Source: JBEKOF01 sp049513975 (GTDB lineage Bacteria > Verrucomicrobiota > Verrucomicrobiia > Limisphaerales > Palsa-1400). From it: a DNA stretch of 64,000 nucleotides. Position numbers and translations under genes: made by a program. Positions 34,325 to 43,698 of this stretch are shown here, piece after piece. The stretch spans positions 62,001 through 126,000 of the forward strand of contig JBEKVM010000001.1 in NCBI GenBank assembly GCA_049513975.1, read 5' to 3'. Each line of letters begins with the position of its first letter. Positions within the stretch are counted from its first letter, which is position 1. Below the pieces are notes generated by a model, which worked only from the letters and a program-made list of their open reading frames with translations, searched no databases and was not told where the DNA came from.

Positions 34325-36793
34325 ATGCGTGCGGCAATTTCAAGATGCAGATTGACAGGAATGCCCGGCCATCGGGAGATTCTCATCTTTGTCATGGGCT
34401 TGGGCTTGGCTTTCTGTCCGTTGCTCCGGGCGGATCAAAGTGTCACTCTGGCCTGGAATCCCAGCCCCGAGTCCAGCGTCGTCGGTTACATCATTCTTTA
34501 CGGCAGCGACGGCGCCAATTACACCAACCAGGTGGACGCGGGAACCAACACCACTTGGAGCGTGACCGGATTGCAGGAAGACACCACGAATTATTTTGAG
34601 GTGGCGGCTTATGATGTCAATCATAACCAAAGCCCGCCCTCCAACCCGGTCGAGTATGTCGTGCCGGTTGCGTCCCAGATGGTAACCGTCTCGGCCAATC
34701 CGGCCAACGCGGGCGGCGTCACTGGCGGCGGCTCCTTTGTCACCGGCAGTTCCGCCACGGTGACGGCGACCGCCAACACCGGCTACACTTTCACCAACTG
34801 GACGGAAAATGGAACGGTGCAGAGCACCGCGCCCAGCTACACCTTCACCCTGGCCGCCAACCGCAATCTGATGGCCAACTTTACCGCCAATCCGACCACC
34901 AACACCGTGGCCGCCCAGGCCAATCCGGCCAACGCGGGCGGCGTCACTGGCGGCGGTTCCTTTGTCACCGGCAGTTCTGTCACAGTGACGGCGACCGCCA
35001 ACACCGGCTTCACTTTCACCAACTGGACGGAAAATGGAACGGTGCAGAGCACCGCGCCCAGCTACACCTTCACCCTGGCCGCCAACCGCCATTTGGTGGC
35101 CAACTTTACCGCCAATCCGACCACCAACACCGTGGCCGCCCAGGCCAATCCGGCCAACGCGGGCGGCGTCACTGGCGGCGGCTCCTTTGTCACCGGCAGT
35201 TCCGTCACGGTGACCGCGACCGCCAACACCGGCTACACTTTCACCAACTGGACGGAAAATGGAACAGTGCAAAGCACCGCGCCCAGCTACACCTTCACCC
35301 TGGCCGCCAACCGCCATTTGGTGGCCAACTTTACCGCCAATCCGATTGTTTACACGGTCACCCCCAGCGCCGGAACAAACGGGTCCATCAGTCCCAACGG
35401 GCCGCAAACCGTCGTCAAGGGCAGCAGCGTTGCCTTCACCGCCACCCCCGCCAGCAATTACCTGGTTCAACAATGGCTCGTCAACGGCAAGGTGGCGCAA
35501 ACAGGCGGCGCGACTTATACACTGCACAGCGTCACCAACACCAATGCCGTGGCGGTGACGTTCGTCATCAATCCCAACAGCCAGTTGTCGGTCCTTGTCA
35601 CCGGCAACGGGACCACGACGACGAATCTCAACGGCCAGATCTTGGCTGTGGGCAAGGGTTACACCCTCACGGCCAGCGCGGGCAGGGGTTGGATGTTTGC
35701 CAACTGGGTCAGCAACGGCGTCGTGGTGGCGGCGACCCCAAGCTACACTTTCTTCATGTCGCGCAACTTGGTGTTGCAGGCCAATTTCGTCACCAACCCG
35801 TTCATCGCTGTGGCGGGAACCTGCCAGGGTCTGTTCTATGTTACCAACAACGTGGCCCCGCAAAGTTCAGGCGCTTTTAGCGCCATCGTCACCAGCAACG
35901 GAACCTTTACCGCCAAGCTCCAGTTGGGGTCCCTGAGCTACGCTTTCGCCGGACAATTCTCCCTCACCGGCCAGTCCTCCATTTCCATCGCGCGACCGGG
36001 ATTAAGCCCCCTCACGCTGCAACTCCAACTGGGGCTGCTCGACGGCACATTGACCGGGCAAGTGAGCGACGGCCACTGGACCGCCGAACTAATGGCCGAT
36101 CCCGCAAACTATTCGGCAGCCAGGCCCGCTCCCCAGGCTGGCAAATATACCCTGGTCATACCGGGCATTGACAATTCCTTCACGCAACCGGGCGGCGACG
36201 GCTTCGGCTCGGCCACGGTGGACATCGCCGGCAATGTCAGCTTCAGCGGAGTCCTGGCCGACGGAACGTCCTTCACCTCAGCCGCAAGGGTGACCAGCCA
36301 GGGCCAGTGGCCGTTCTACGCTCCACTCTATGCTGGCAAAGGCTCCATCATCGGCTGGCTTTCCTTCGGCACAAACGGTGACATTGGCGGCCAAGTGCAA
36401 TGGGTCAAAGCGGCCCAGCCGGCAGGCCAGTATTATCGCGCCGGCTTTACCAACAGCACCGAGGCCGTCGGGTCGGTTTATCGGCTCCCCAAAAACCAGC
36501 CGGTGCTCGGCTTCACCTATGGCCAGGTTTTCCTGGCCGGGGGAAACCTCCCCGCTAGCTTCACCCATCAAATCGAATTTGGAAACCAGAACCAAATCGT
36601 GGATTTGACCGAAAACAAACCGGCCCTCAGTCTGACCACCTCAACGGGTCTGTTGACAGGCAGCGTCGTGGATTCGCTGACGGGCAAACTAATATCCGTC
36701 AAGCTCGTTGTCTTGCAAAACCAGCAAGTCGCCGCCGGGTTCTTCCTGGGGTCAAGCCAGAGCGGGAAAGTGATCCTGTCGTCGGCGCCATAA
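34325..36793 (+). CDS. Secreted protein with Fn3 domain and tandem InlB B-like repeats
   Basis: 822 residues from ATG 34325 (AGGGTGG ribosome site); ATG 34361 (MPGHREILIFVMGLGLAFCP) is a good alternative and places the signal peptide at the very N-terminus. After it: an Fn3 module (VTLAWNPSPESSVVGYIILY), then three nearly identical 75-residue bacterial repeats (ANPANAGGVTGGGSFVTGSS ... FTNWTENGT ... ANFTANP), two related diverged repeats, and a 350-residue C-terminal region of beta structure without a known match. Repeats of this type (PF18998-like) are found in surface adhesins. No CTERM tail. Confidence 0.85.
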   Translation: MRAAISRCRLTGMPGHREILIFVMGLGLAFCPLLRADQSVTLAWNPSPESSVVGYIILYGSDGANYTNQVDAGTNTTWSVTGLQEDTTNYFEVAAYDVNHNQSPPSNPVEYVVPVASQMVTVSANPANAGGVTGGGSFVTGSSATVTATANTGYTFTNWTENGTVQSTAPSYTFTLAANRNLMANFTANPTTNTVAAQANPANAGGVTGGGSFVTGSSVTVTATANTGFTFTNWTENGTVQSTAPSYTFTLAANRHLVANFTANPTTNTVAAQANPANAGGVTGGGSFVTGSSVTVTATANTGYTFTNWTENGTVQSTAPSYTFTLAANRHLVANFTANPIVYTVTPSAGTNGSISPNGPQTVVKGSSVAFTATPASNYLVQQWLVNGKVAQTGGATYTLHSVTNTNAVAVTFVINPNSQLSVLVTGNGTTTTNLNGQILAVGKGYTLTASAGRGWMFANWVSNGVVVAATPSYTFFMSRNLVLQANFVTNPFIAVAGTCQGLFYVTNNVAPQSSGAFSAIVTSNGTFTAKLQLGSLSYAFAGQFSLTGQSSISIARPGLSPLTLQLQLGLLDGTLTGQVSDGHWTAELMADPANYSAARPAPQAGKYTLVIPGIDNSFTQPGGDGFGSATVDIAGNVSFSGVLADGTSFTSAARVTSQGQWPFYAPLYAGKGSIIGWLSFGTNGDIGGQVQWVKAAQPAGQYYRAGFTNSTEAVGSVYRLPKNQPVLGFTYGQVFLAGGNLPASFTHQIEFGNQNQIVDLTENKPALSLTTSTGLLTGSVVDSLTGKLISVKLVVLQNQQVAAGFFLGSSQSGKVILSSAP
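34694..35345. repeat. Three tandem 225-bp repeats inside the B-repeat gene
   Basis: Units begin at 34694, 34919 and 35144 (GCCAATCCGGCCAACGCGGG), period exactly 225 bp or 75 codons, nearly identical at DNA level including synonymous positions; the third unit is cut slightly short. Recent duplication is implied. Confidence 0.95.
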
Positions 36794-36901
36794 AATAAGA
36801 ACCGCGGCGCGCGATAACCAGTCAGTTTTGCGGGCACCCAACTTCCCCGCCGCGGCGCGCGCCGCATCACCCATGGCCCGGGCGGGCCACCGGGATTTCC
36901 A

Positions 36902-39900
36902 TCACTTCAACAACGCCAGGACGCGCCTGGCTTCGGTGTCGAGATTTGCGGGAAGCTTTAACTGCACGGCCCGCTCCAGCGCCTTTTTGGCCTCGCCGGG
37001 CTGCTTGAGCGCGTAATAGTCCATGCCCTGATACCAAAGCAGTTCGGCGTCGTTTGGTTTCTTCTGGGCGCTTTGATTCAACGATTGGAGGGATCGTGTG
37101 TAATTCTTGCGCCGGTACTCCACCACGCCCACCGCTTTGGCCAGGTCCGCATCGTCTGGAAACGCCACCGTGGCTTTTCTGGCATAGTCAGAAGCCTTGG
37201 CGTCGTTGTCGCCATCGCGCGCATAGAGGATGGACAACTGGCGGAGGGCGGGGACAAAGAGAGGATAGGCCGCCAAAACTTTCTCGTAAGACTGTTCGGC
37301 TTCCTTGCCCTGGCCTTGTTGCTCCTGCACCAGGCCCGAGGCCATCAAGGCCGGGGCGTAACTGGCGTCGGCCTGCAAGACCTGCTGGACCCGGGCTGCC
37401 GCCTGCGCCTGGGCCGGGTTGCTGTAAACCTCCGTCACATCGAGGAATTGGCTGGCGTCATTGCGCTTGTCAAAAGGCACGCCGGTTTGCAGGGCGCTTT
37501 GCATGGAGACCCGGGCCTGGGCCACGTTGCCCACGCTGAAGTAAGCCCAGGCCAGATCGTGCAGCAGGTCCGGCTGCGCCGGCAGCAGGCTGGCGGCGGA
37601 CTGCAGCAGGCTCAGGGCGTAAGCATAGTCATGGGCCTGAAAGACCATCCGGCCCAGGGTCTCGGAGATGTAGGGATCATCCGGGGCAAGGGTGTGGGCG
37701 CTTTTGGCCAGGTCCAAACCCTTCCGGGCCTGGTTCAGTTTGGTGGAATCCAGCACCGCCAGCCGTATCATGGCCCGCGCATTTTCGGGGTTTTGTTTAA
37801 TCACTTTCTCATAGGTCGCGCCGGCCTTTTCAAATTCGCCGGCCTGCTCCTCAATCGCCGCCAGGCGGACCAAGGCGACGGGGTCGGTGGCATCGGTCTC
37901 GATTTGTTTTTCCAGGCCGGCCCGGTCGGCGGCGGTGGCTCTTTGTGGGTCGAGGTCGAGGATTTTGAGGTGACGGAGCACTTCGTTGGTCTGCTCAAAA
38001 TCTGGTTTGGAAAGGGCCAATTTCAAATTATACCGGGCGTTTGTTTCCTCCCCCAGCATGTAATGGGCCATGCCTACATGGTAGTGAACGTCCGGGTCGT
38101 TGGGTTGCTTCTCCATGCCTTCCTGCAACAGGGTCAGAGCGCGCGCATAGTCGTGCCTTTTGTAAAGAATCCACCCGAAGGTGTCCGCCACGAACGGGTC
38201 ATAGGGATACAGCTCGCGGGCTTTCTCGGCCAGTTTGTAGGCCCGGTCGAGGTCATTGAAATGCTCGGAATAGAGATCAGCCAGATTGTTCAGGGCGCCG
38301 CCAAAGTGCGAGTCCAAGTCGAGAATCTTTTCGTAGCTCTGGCGCGCCGGGGCATATTCTCCCAACTCATGGTGGATCATGCCGATTTCCATCCAGGCGG
38401 CGACGCTGTTGGTCAGACTGACCAGGGCGTTGAGTTTGTCCAGCGCTTGCTTCTGTTGTTTCTCATCCACGTAAAGCCGCGCCAGCATGAGATAGGGCAG
38501 CGGCAGTTTGGGATCCAGTTCAATGACCTTTTCCAAGTCGGCCTGGGCTTGCGCATTCTCCTTTTGCTTGACGTGGATTTCAGCCAGGAGAAGCCACGGC
38601 AGGGGAGCTTTGGGGGTTTTATCCAGTTGCTTTTTCACGCGTTCCAGGGCCGCCGGGTAGCGGGATTCGAAGAGGTCCAGTCTGACCAGTCCCTCCAGCG
38701 CGGGCAGGAAATCGGGATTGAGGGCAAGCGCTTTCTCGAAGGCGGCGCGCGCCTCCGCCAGTTTGTTGCCGGCCAGGCCGGCTTGTCCTTCGAGATAAGG
38801 AATTTGCGCCTCTTTCGGAAGCGATTCTTCCAGGCGGCGATAGACGGCGATGGCCTGGTCGGCGGAGTCTTGGCGGAGGTAGGCCTCGGCGAGGTTGAGA
38901 TTGGCCGTAAGGACAATAGGCAGGGGCACACGCGGCTGCTTGAGCAGTTGATTGAGAATGGCGATGGCGGCAGCCGGGTTGCCCTGCTGTAAATCCAGGG
39001 AAGCGAGGCCGAGCTTGGCCGGAATGAAATTGGTTTCCAACTCCAGGCAGCGGTTGAGGGCGGAGATGGCTTTGGGCCTTTCGCCCGTGAGCAAATAAGC
39101 CTGGGCCAGCTCGTATTGGTCCTGCGGGCGCGTGCTTCTGGGGTTCAGGGCAATGAGGCGTGTGAAGTCCGCCACCGCCTGTTTTCCATCTCTCTTTTCC
39201 AGACTCACCTCGCCCTTCATCGCCAGGGCCTCGTAATTGCCCGGTTCATGATCCAGGACTTTGGAAATGAATGATCTGCATTCCTCGTAATTATGCTCCA
39301 CATAGGAAAACTTCATCATAAAAAGCAAGGGTGGCAGGTAATCGGGCGTCTGCCGGATCAGCGCCAACATGGCGTCCCTGGCCTGGTTGGTCTCTCCGAT
39401 CTCGGCCAGGAACTCCGCGTACAGGATAGGCGCTGGAGAGCGGGGCGGCGCCAGGGCAGCCGCCGTCTTGTAGGCTTCGTCCGCCCCTTTGCGGTTGTTG
39501 TGGAAAGCAGACAATCTGGCCAGGGCGACATAAACCAGGCTGGACTTGGGATCCAGGGCCTTGGCTTTGTTCAATTCGCTCTCGGCGGCGACCATGTTGG
39601 TTTCATGCATGTCTATCATGCTGAAGGCCAGATGATAGCTGGCGCGGTCATGGTCCTGCTTCTGCAGTTGTTCGATATAGTGGCGCGTTTGCGCGGCCTC
39701 GTCGGGACCGTGAATCACATCGCACAGGGCCAGAAGGGCCTTCTCATCGCCCGGCTGGAGTTTGAGGGCCCGCTGCGCCGCCTCTTTTGCCTCCGCCGCA
39801 TGGCCCGCCATCACCCAGATGCTGGCCAACTCAATCTGCGTCTGGGCATTGTCTGGTTCGGTTTTGGCTGCTTCCAGCAAATACCCCAACGCCTCCGACG

Positions 39901-40147
39901 ACCGGCCTTCCTTGACATAGACCAGGCCCATTTGCCTCAAGGCAACCGGATTGGGTGGATAAACCATCCGGCAGGCGTTGCTGTAGGCCACTGCCGCCTT
40001 GCCATATTCCCCCGCCTCAAATAAACGGTCGCCGCGGTCAATGGCGCGTTTGGTCCGGGCCGCCTTGGTACATCCTCCGCCCGCGGCGGCCGCCAGGACC
40101 AACGCCAGGAGAACCGGCAGGCATCGTATTCGCATTATGGTCACCAT
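36902..40147 (-). CDS. Large TPR lipoprotein of the exopolysaccharide/exosortase region (PrsT-like)
   Basis: 1081 residues from ATG 40147 (ATG 40135 also possible). Hydrophobic start RIRCLPVLLALVLAAAAGGG then Cys: a lipobox-like signal with GGG before Cys. The rest is about 28 TPR units, for example FEAGEYGKAAVAYSNACRMV and KARELYPYDPFVADTFGWIL. Long TPR lipoproteins of this size occur beside exosortases (PrsT family) and are thought to act in periplasmic assembly or secretion of exopolysaccharide. It starts 25 bp after the exosortase stop, so the two are probably one transcript. Confidence 0.88.
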   Translation of the reverse strand: MVTIMRIRCLPVLLALVLAAAAGGGCTKAARTKRAIDRGDRLFEAGEYGKAAVAYSNACRMVYPPNPVALRQMGLVYVKEGRSSEALGYLLEAAKTEPDNAQTQIELASIWVMAGHAAEAKEAAQRALKLQPGDEKALLALCDVIHGPDEAAQTRHYIEQLQKQDHDRASYHLAFSMIDMHETNMVAAESELNKAKALDPKSSLVYVALARLSAFHNNRKGADEAYKTAAALAPPRSPAPILYAEFLAEIGETNQARDAMLALIRQTPDYLPPLLFMMKFSYVEHNYEECRSFISKVLDHEPGNYEALAMKGEVSLEKRDGKQAVADFTRLIALNPRSTRPQDQYELAQAYLLTGERPKAISALNRCLELETNFIPAKLGLASLDLQQGNPAAAIAILNQLLKQPRVPLPIVLTANLNLAEAYLRQDSADQAIAVYRRLEESLPKEAQIPYLEGQAGLAGNKLAEARAAFEKALALNPDFLPALEGLVRLDLFESRYPAALERVKKQLDKTPKAPLPWLLLAEIHVKQKENAQAQADLEKVIELDPKLPLPYLMLARLYVDEKQQKQALDKLNALVSLTNSVAAWMEIGMIHHELGEYAPARQSYEKILDLDSHFGGALNNLADLYSEHFNDLDRAYKLAEKARELYPYDPFVADTFGWILYKRHDYARALTLLQEGMEKQPNDPDVHYHVGMAHYMLGEETNARYNLKLALSKPDFEQTNEVLRHLKILDLDPQRATAADRAGLEKQIETDATDPVALVRLAAIEEQAGEFEKAGATYEKVIKQNPENARAMIRLAVLDSTKLNQARKGLDLAKSAHTLAPDDPYISETLGRMVFQAHDYAYALSLLQSAASLLPAQPDLLHDLAWAYFSVGNVAQARVSMQSALQTGVPFDKRNDASQFLDVTEVYSNPAQAQAAARVQQVLQADASYAPALMASGLVQEQQGQGKEAEQSYEKVLAAYPLFVPALRQLSILYARDGDNDAKASDYARKATVAFPDDADLAKAVGVVEYRRKNYTRSLQSLNQSAQKKPNDAELLWYQGMDYYALKQPGEAKKALERAVQLKLPANLDTEARRVLALLK

Positions 40148-40172
40148 ATCAGTTTTTGGGTTAAGTATTGAC

Positions 40173-41135
40173 TCAGATTTTGACAGTGTTTTGCGTTTTG
40201 GATTCAGATTTTCGTAGCCAGACCAGAAGCAAAAAGAAGGGCAGGAGGGAGAGCGCGAAAAAGACCGGCCCGCCCTGGTGGTGAATCCAGGAGTCAATCA
40301 TGTTGTGGTTGACATGGACGCAAAGTTCACCGATGACAAAGATGCGGAAGCCGTTCCTGGCGATGGCCAAAGGGATGACAAACACCGCCAAAAAGGCCCG
40401 CCGCCAGGGCGAGTGCAAGAAGAGGTTCCCCGCCAGCAGGCTGGTAATCAGCAAAACCTGGCTGGAATGGATGCCGCTGCACTCCGGCCCCACCCTCAGA
40501 CTGAAATTAGTCGGCAGATTGAGTATCAGCCCGTCTTGGACACAGCCTGTGCCAGCCAGACTAAACAAGCCGTGGGCGGCGGCGGTCGAAGTGTGTTGGA
40601 AGAAACTCTCAATCCCATTATTTACAACCTCCGGATAAGGAACCATGAAAAGGAGCATCGCCAGCGGGAAGGCCATCGCCGTGATCGTCGCGGCGCCCAA
40701 ACAGGCCAAACCCGCGGCCAGCAGCAGCAGCAAAAACGCCAGCATCATCACAGCCAGATAATCCGCCTCACCCGGATACCATCCCCTTTGGCGGGCCAGC
40801 CAATATAGCGCGAGGATCGCGCCTCCTGCCGCTGCCGCCGCCGCCGCCGCTCCCCGGCTCGGGCCGGCATTCACACCCAACCCGGCCCGCCTGAGCCAGA
40901 TGAGATACCCGGTTATCAGCGGCATCAGCGGCATGTAGGAGTAAAAATCGCTGTCCATGGCGAACCAGGCCCAATCGTAGAGCGGGACGATGAAACAAAG
41001 CGCCAGAACCCCCGTCAGCGCCGCCAATACCGCCAGCCTTTTCCGCCCGCCGGGCTGCTTTCCCCGCGGCGCCCCGGGCGCGGGCGACGTCTTTTGAGAG
41101 TCACCCGCCGCAACAAGTTCGTCTGCATTCTCCAT
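40173..41135 (-). CDS. Exosortase (VPDSG-CTERM-type sorting transpeptidase)
   Basis: 320 residues from ATG 41135 (AGGAG ribosome site; an upstream TTG at 41153 is less likely). About eight membrane helices. The catalytic triad is visible: Cys219 in GPECSGIHSS, Arg260 in IARNGFRI and His286 in IHHQGGPVFF. Exosortases cut CTERM tails at the membrane and transfer the protein to a surface acceptor. The VPD-G-G substrate 7.5 kb away suggests the XrtC (VPDSG-specific) subgroup. A 30-residue Pro/Lys-rich cytoplasmic N-terminus precedes helix 1. Flanked by the TPR lipoprotein and an outer-membrane barrel. Confidence 0.94.
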   Translation of the reverse strand: MENADELVAAGDSQKTSPAPGAPRGKQPGGRKRLAVLAALTGVLALCFIVPLYDWAWFAMDSDFYSYMPLMPLITGYLIWLRRAGLGVNAGPSRGAAAAAAAAGGAILALYWLARQRGWYPGEADYLAVMMLAFLLLLLAAGLACLGAATITAMAFPLAMLLFMVPYPEVVNNGIESFFQHTSTAAAHGLFSLAGTGCVQDGLILNLPTNFSLRVGPECSGIHSSQVLLITSLLAGNLFLHSPWRRAFLAVFVIPLAIARNGFRIFVIGELCVHVNHNMIDSWIHHQGGPVFFALSLLPFFLLLVWLRKSESKTQNTVKI

Positions 41136-41205
41136 GACCTGGCTCCTTTTCAATCGAGTTTTTTGTGCTCAGCTCCTGCGCGTGTCCCCATCGAAATCAA
41201 TTCCG

Positions 41206-42537
41206 CTAATATCGCCAGCCAATTTCAATTCCAACCTGGGTGCTCGTCAGGGCGAAAGCGGCCAAGCCGGAAGTCGTCTCGCTATAGTAGTAAAAAATGG
41301 AAACCGTGCCCCGTTGCCGAAAAGTGCTGCCCAAACTCACCCGGGCGTAACGGGTATTATCCGTGCGATTTTGCTGAACGTGCGCCTGCACGGCCGGCGA
41401 GCCTATCTGGTTGGGGAAGAGCAGTTCAGTTGTCGTGGCAAAGCCGACAAACGGCGTGGTCCCGTAGCCGCCGGTCACCTGCAAGTTGAAGTGTCGCAGG
41501 AACTCCTGGCGCAAGGTGGCGCTGACCGTGGTGCTGACCAGAACTTCGTCACCATAAAAGGAAGGAGTCACCGTGCGTCGCGCGCTGAGCGAGGCCGCCG
41601 TGTCGTCCCAGGGCCGGTAGGTGATGGTTCCGTTATAAATCGGATTGATCAATTCCGCCCCCAGCAATTGCCTGACTTCCAGCCCCCCGCCCGCCGTCAG
41701 GATGACCTTGTCCCCCGCCTGCCAATTCATCGTGCCCTGCGCTTGTTCAAAGCTCATGTCCGATCCCGGCGTAATGGCATCATAACCAAGCGCTCCGTCG
41801 AGGCCGACCCCGAATCTGGGCCGGAACTGATAGTTCAAGCCGGGGTTCACCGACCATTCCCGAATATCCTCGCTGCTGCTTCCAATGGTAGCAAACCGGA
41901 AGTTTTGATTCACGCCCACTTCGGCGGACAGTTGGCTGCCCAATTGCCGGCTGACCTGGAGCATGGTCATATAATTCTGCTGTGCGGTCAGCGATTCGGT
42001 TTCCACAATCGGGCCAAAACTGGAGGCGTAGGTCTGCGATAAACCAAAGCCCCAATCTTGATAAGTCGTCTTGCCGGACAAAGCCACCAACTCATCCGTG
42101 AAATCCGGGAAATGATTGTTGGAATACAGACGCACCGTTGGCGTGTAGTTCAGCGACCAATGGTCGCCCATATTGACCATCAGACCCGGCGAGATCTCCT
42201 GAATGACCGTCTTGTAATGATTGGTGGGGCCGGACGGAATGCCGTCGCCGTAAATAAAGCGATAGAGCAAATGGGGGTGGAAGTCCAACGGTCCCCATTG
42301 AAACAAGCCGGGGGCTTGAACTACGGCGCCGGCCAGCGGCGGTATGCCGCCGCTGACATTGGTGTTGAGGGAGTACGAGGACGCCGGTCTTTCGTAAATT
42401 TGGGAAGGCGGGGTCAGCACTCCTTGCGCCAACAACCCGCTGACGCCCCCCAGGAAACTGAGGAGCACCAAGCCGGGCCGCAGCGCCCCGCTGCCCGGCC
42501 GGCAAGGGCCTGGGCCGGGCCTGCGGCTCTGTTTCAT
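41206..42537 (-). CDS. Outer-membrane beta-barrel of the exopolysaccharide system
   Basis: 443 residues from ATG 42537. N-terminal export signal (LRPGLVLLSFLGGVSGLLAQ). The rest alternates hydrophobic and polar residues (SPGLMVNMGDHWSLNYTPTV, GVGLDGALGYDAITPGSDM), as in 20-strand barrels, and ends in aromatic GIEIGWRY. It fits the BBP2 / TIGR03016-like porins commonly beside exosortases. Likely role: outer-membrane passage or anchoring for the exopolysaccharide. It lies 70 bp upstream of the exosortase in the same direction. Confidence 0.85.
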   Translation of the reverse strand: MKQSRRPGPGPCRPGSGALRPGLVLLSFLGGVSGLLAQGVLTPPSQIYERPASSYSLNTNVSGGIPPLAGAVVQAPGLFQWGPLDFHPHLLYRFIYGDGIPSGPTNHYKTVIQEISPGLMVNMGDHWSLNYTPTVRLYSNNHFPDFTDELVALSGKTTYQDWGFGLSQTYASSFGPIVETESLTAQQNYMTMLQVSRQLGSQLSAEVGVNQNFRFATIGSSSEDIREWSVNPGLNYQFRPRFGVGLDGALGYDAITPGSDMSFEQAQGTMNWQAGDKVILTAGGGLEVRQLLGAELINPIYNGTITYRPWDDTAASLSARRTVTPSFYGDEVLVSTTVSATLRQEFLRHFNLQVTGGYGTTPFVGFATTTELLFPNQIGSPAVQAHVQQNRTDNTRYARVSLGSTFRQRGTVSIFYYYSETTSGLAAFALTSTQVGIEIGWRY

Positions 42538-42624
42538 TGTATTTGCTGTGTGCAAAAACGGCCGGGTTTCAGTTTCTCAATCTCGGCGCAGCATAACCCC
42601 CCCACCGGAGATGTAAAGCCCGGT

Positions 42625-43698
42625 TTAACCGCTCTTCTTCTTCACCCGTTCCACCCATTCCTGGTTGTCCAGGTACCATTGGATCGTTTCCCGGATGCCG
42701 CTCTCGAAGGTGTGCGCCGGCTTCCAGCCCAGTTCCTTTTCCATCTTGCCCGCGTCAATGGCGTAACGGCGGTCATGGCCGGGACGGTCCTTGACAAATT
42801 TAATCAGACGGCGGGATTGGCCGCCCAGGCGCGGGGCCATCGCGTCCATCAGATCGCAAATCAATTCCACTATGCGAATGTTGCACCATTCATTGTGCCC
42901 GCCAATGTTGTAGGTCTCCCCGTCCCGCCCGCGCCGGAGCACCTGCCAGAGCGCCTCGGCATGATCCCGCACATAAAGCCAGTCCCTCACGTTCAGCCCG
43001 TCCCCATAAACCGGAATCGGTTGGCGCTGCCAGATCGCCTGGATGATGACCGGAATCAGTTTCTCCGGAAACTGGCAGGGGCCGTAATTGTTGGAGCAGT
43101 TGGTCGTGACCACCGGCAGGCCGTAGGTGTGGTGATAGGCCCTCACCAAAAGGTCGCTCGCCGCCTTGCTCGCCGAGTAGGGCGAGTTGGGCGCGTAGGG
43201 CGTGCTCTCGGTAAAAGAGCCGCTGGCCCCAAGGCTGCCATACACTTCATCGGTGGAAACATGGTGGAAACGGCATTCGGATTGCGGATTGCGAATTGCC
43301 GTTTGCGGGTTGAGCCAGAACCCGCGGCACGCTTCCAACAGGTTGAAGGTGCCGACGACGTTGGTCTGAATAAAATCGCCGGGGCCGGTAATGGAGCGGT
43401 CCACGTGGGATTCGGCCGCCAGATGCAAAACATGGGTGATCCGGTGCTTCTCCACCACCCCCACCACCGCGGTTTTGTCCCGCAGGTCGGTTTTCTCAAA
43501 AGCGTACTTGGGATGTTGCGCCACGCCCTCCAGATTCTCCTGATGGCCCGCGTAGGTCAGGCAATCCAAATTGACCAGACGCCGCACTTCCGGCTGGTCA
43601 ATGATGTGATGGATCAGGTTCGATCCAATGAATCCGGCGCCGCCTGTCACTAACAAGTTCAATGTAAAGTATAAATTCAGGCGCCCGCCGGCGCCCAC
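42625..43698 (-). CDS. rmlB: dTDP-glucose 4,6-dehydratase
   Basis: 357 residues if started at GTG 43698; TTG 43662 just before NLLVTGGAGFIGSN is also possible. Rossmann motif GGAGFIG, catalytic STDEVYGSL and Tyr-x3-Lys in PYSASKAASD, then NNYGPCQFPEKLIP and NVRDWLYVRDHAEA: all diagnostic for RmlB, which makes dTDP-4-keto-6-deoxyglucose. The variable loop NPQTAIRNPQSE is encoded by a repeat-like AATTCGCAATCCGCAATCC tract (about 43278-43300). It overlaps the preceding RmlD-like gene, forming an operon rmlA - reductase - rmlB. Confidence 0.96.
   Translation of the reverse strand: MGAGGRLNLYFTLNLLVTGGAGFIGSNLIHHIIDQPEVRRLVNLDCLTYAGHQENLEGVAQHPKYAFEKTDLRDKTAVVGVVEKHRITHVLHLAAESHVDRSITGPGDFIQTNVVGTFNLLEACRGFWLNPQTAIRNPQSECRFHHVSTDEVYGSLGASGSFTESTPYAPNSPYSASKAASDLLVRAYHHTYGLPVVTTNCSNNYGPCQFPEKLIPVIIQAIWQRQPIPVYGDGLNVRDWLYVRDHAEALWQVLRRGRDGETYNIGGHNEWCNIRIVELICDLMDAMAPRLGGQSRRLIKFVKDRPGHDRRYAIDAGKMEKELGWKPAHTFESGIRETIQWYLDNQEWVERVKKKSG

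Noticed and set aside
34694..35345. CRISPR-like array
   Set aside because: The 225-bp units are in frame and encode a protein repeat; no spacers and no cas genes.
42058..43653. 531-codon plus-strand frame opposite rmlB and the barrel gene
   Set aside because: Spans two real genes antisense; no motif or ribosome site.
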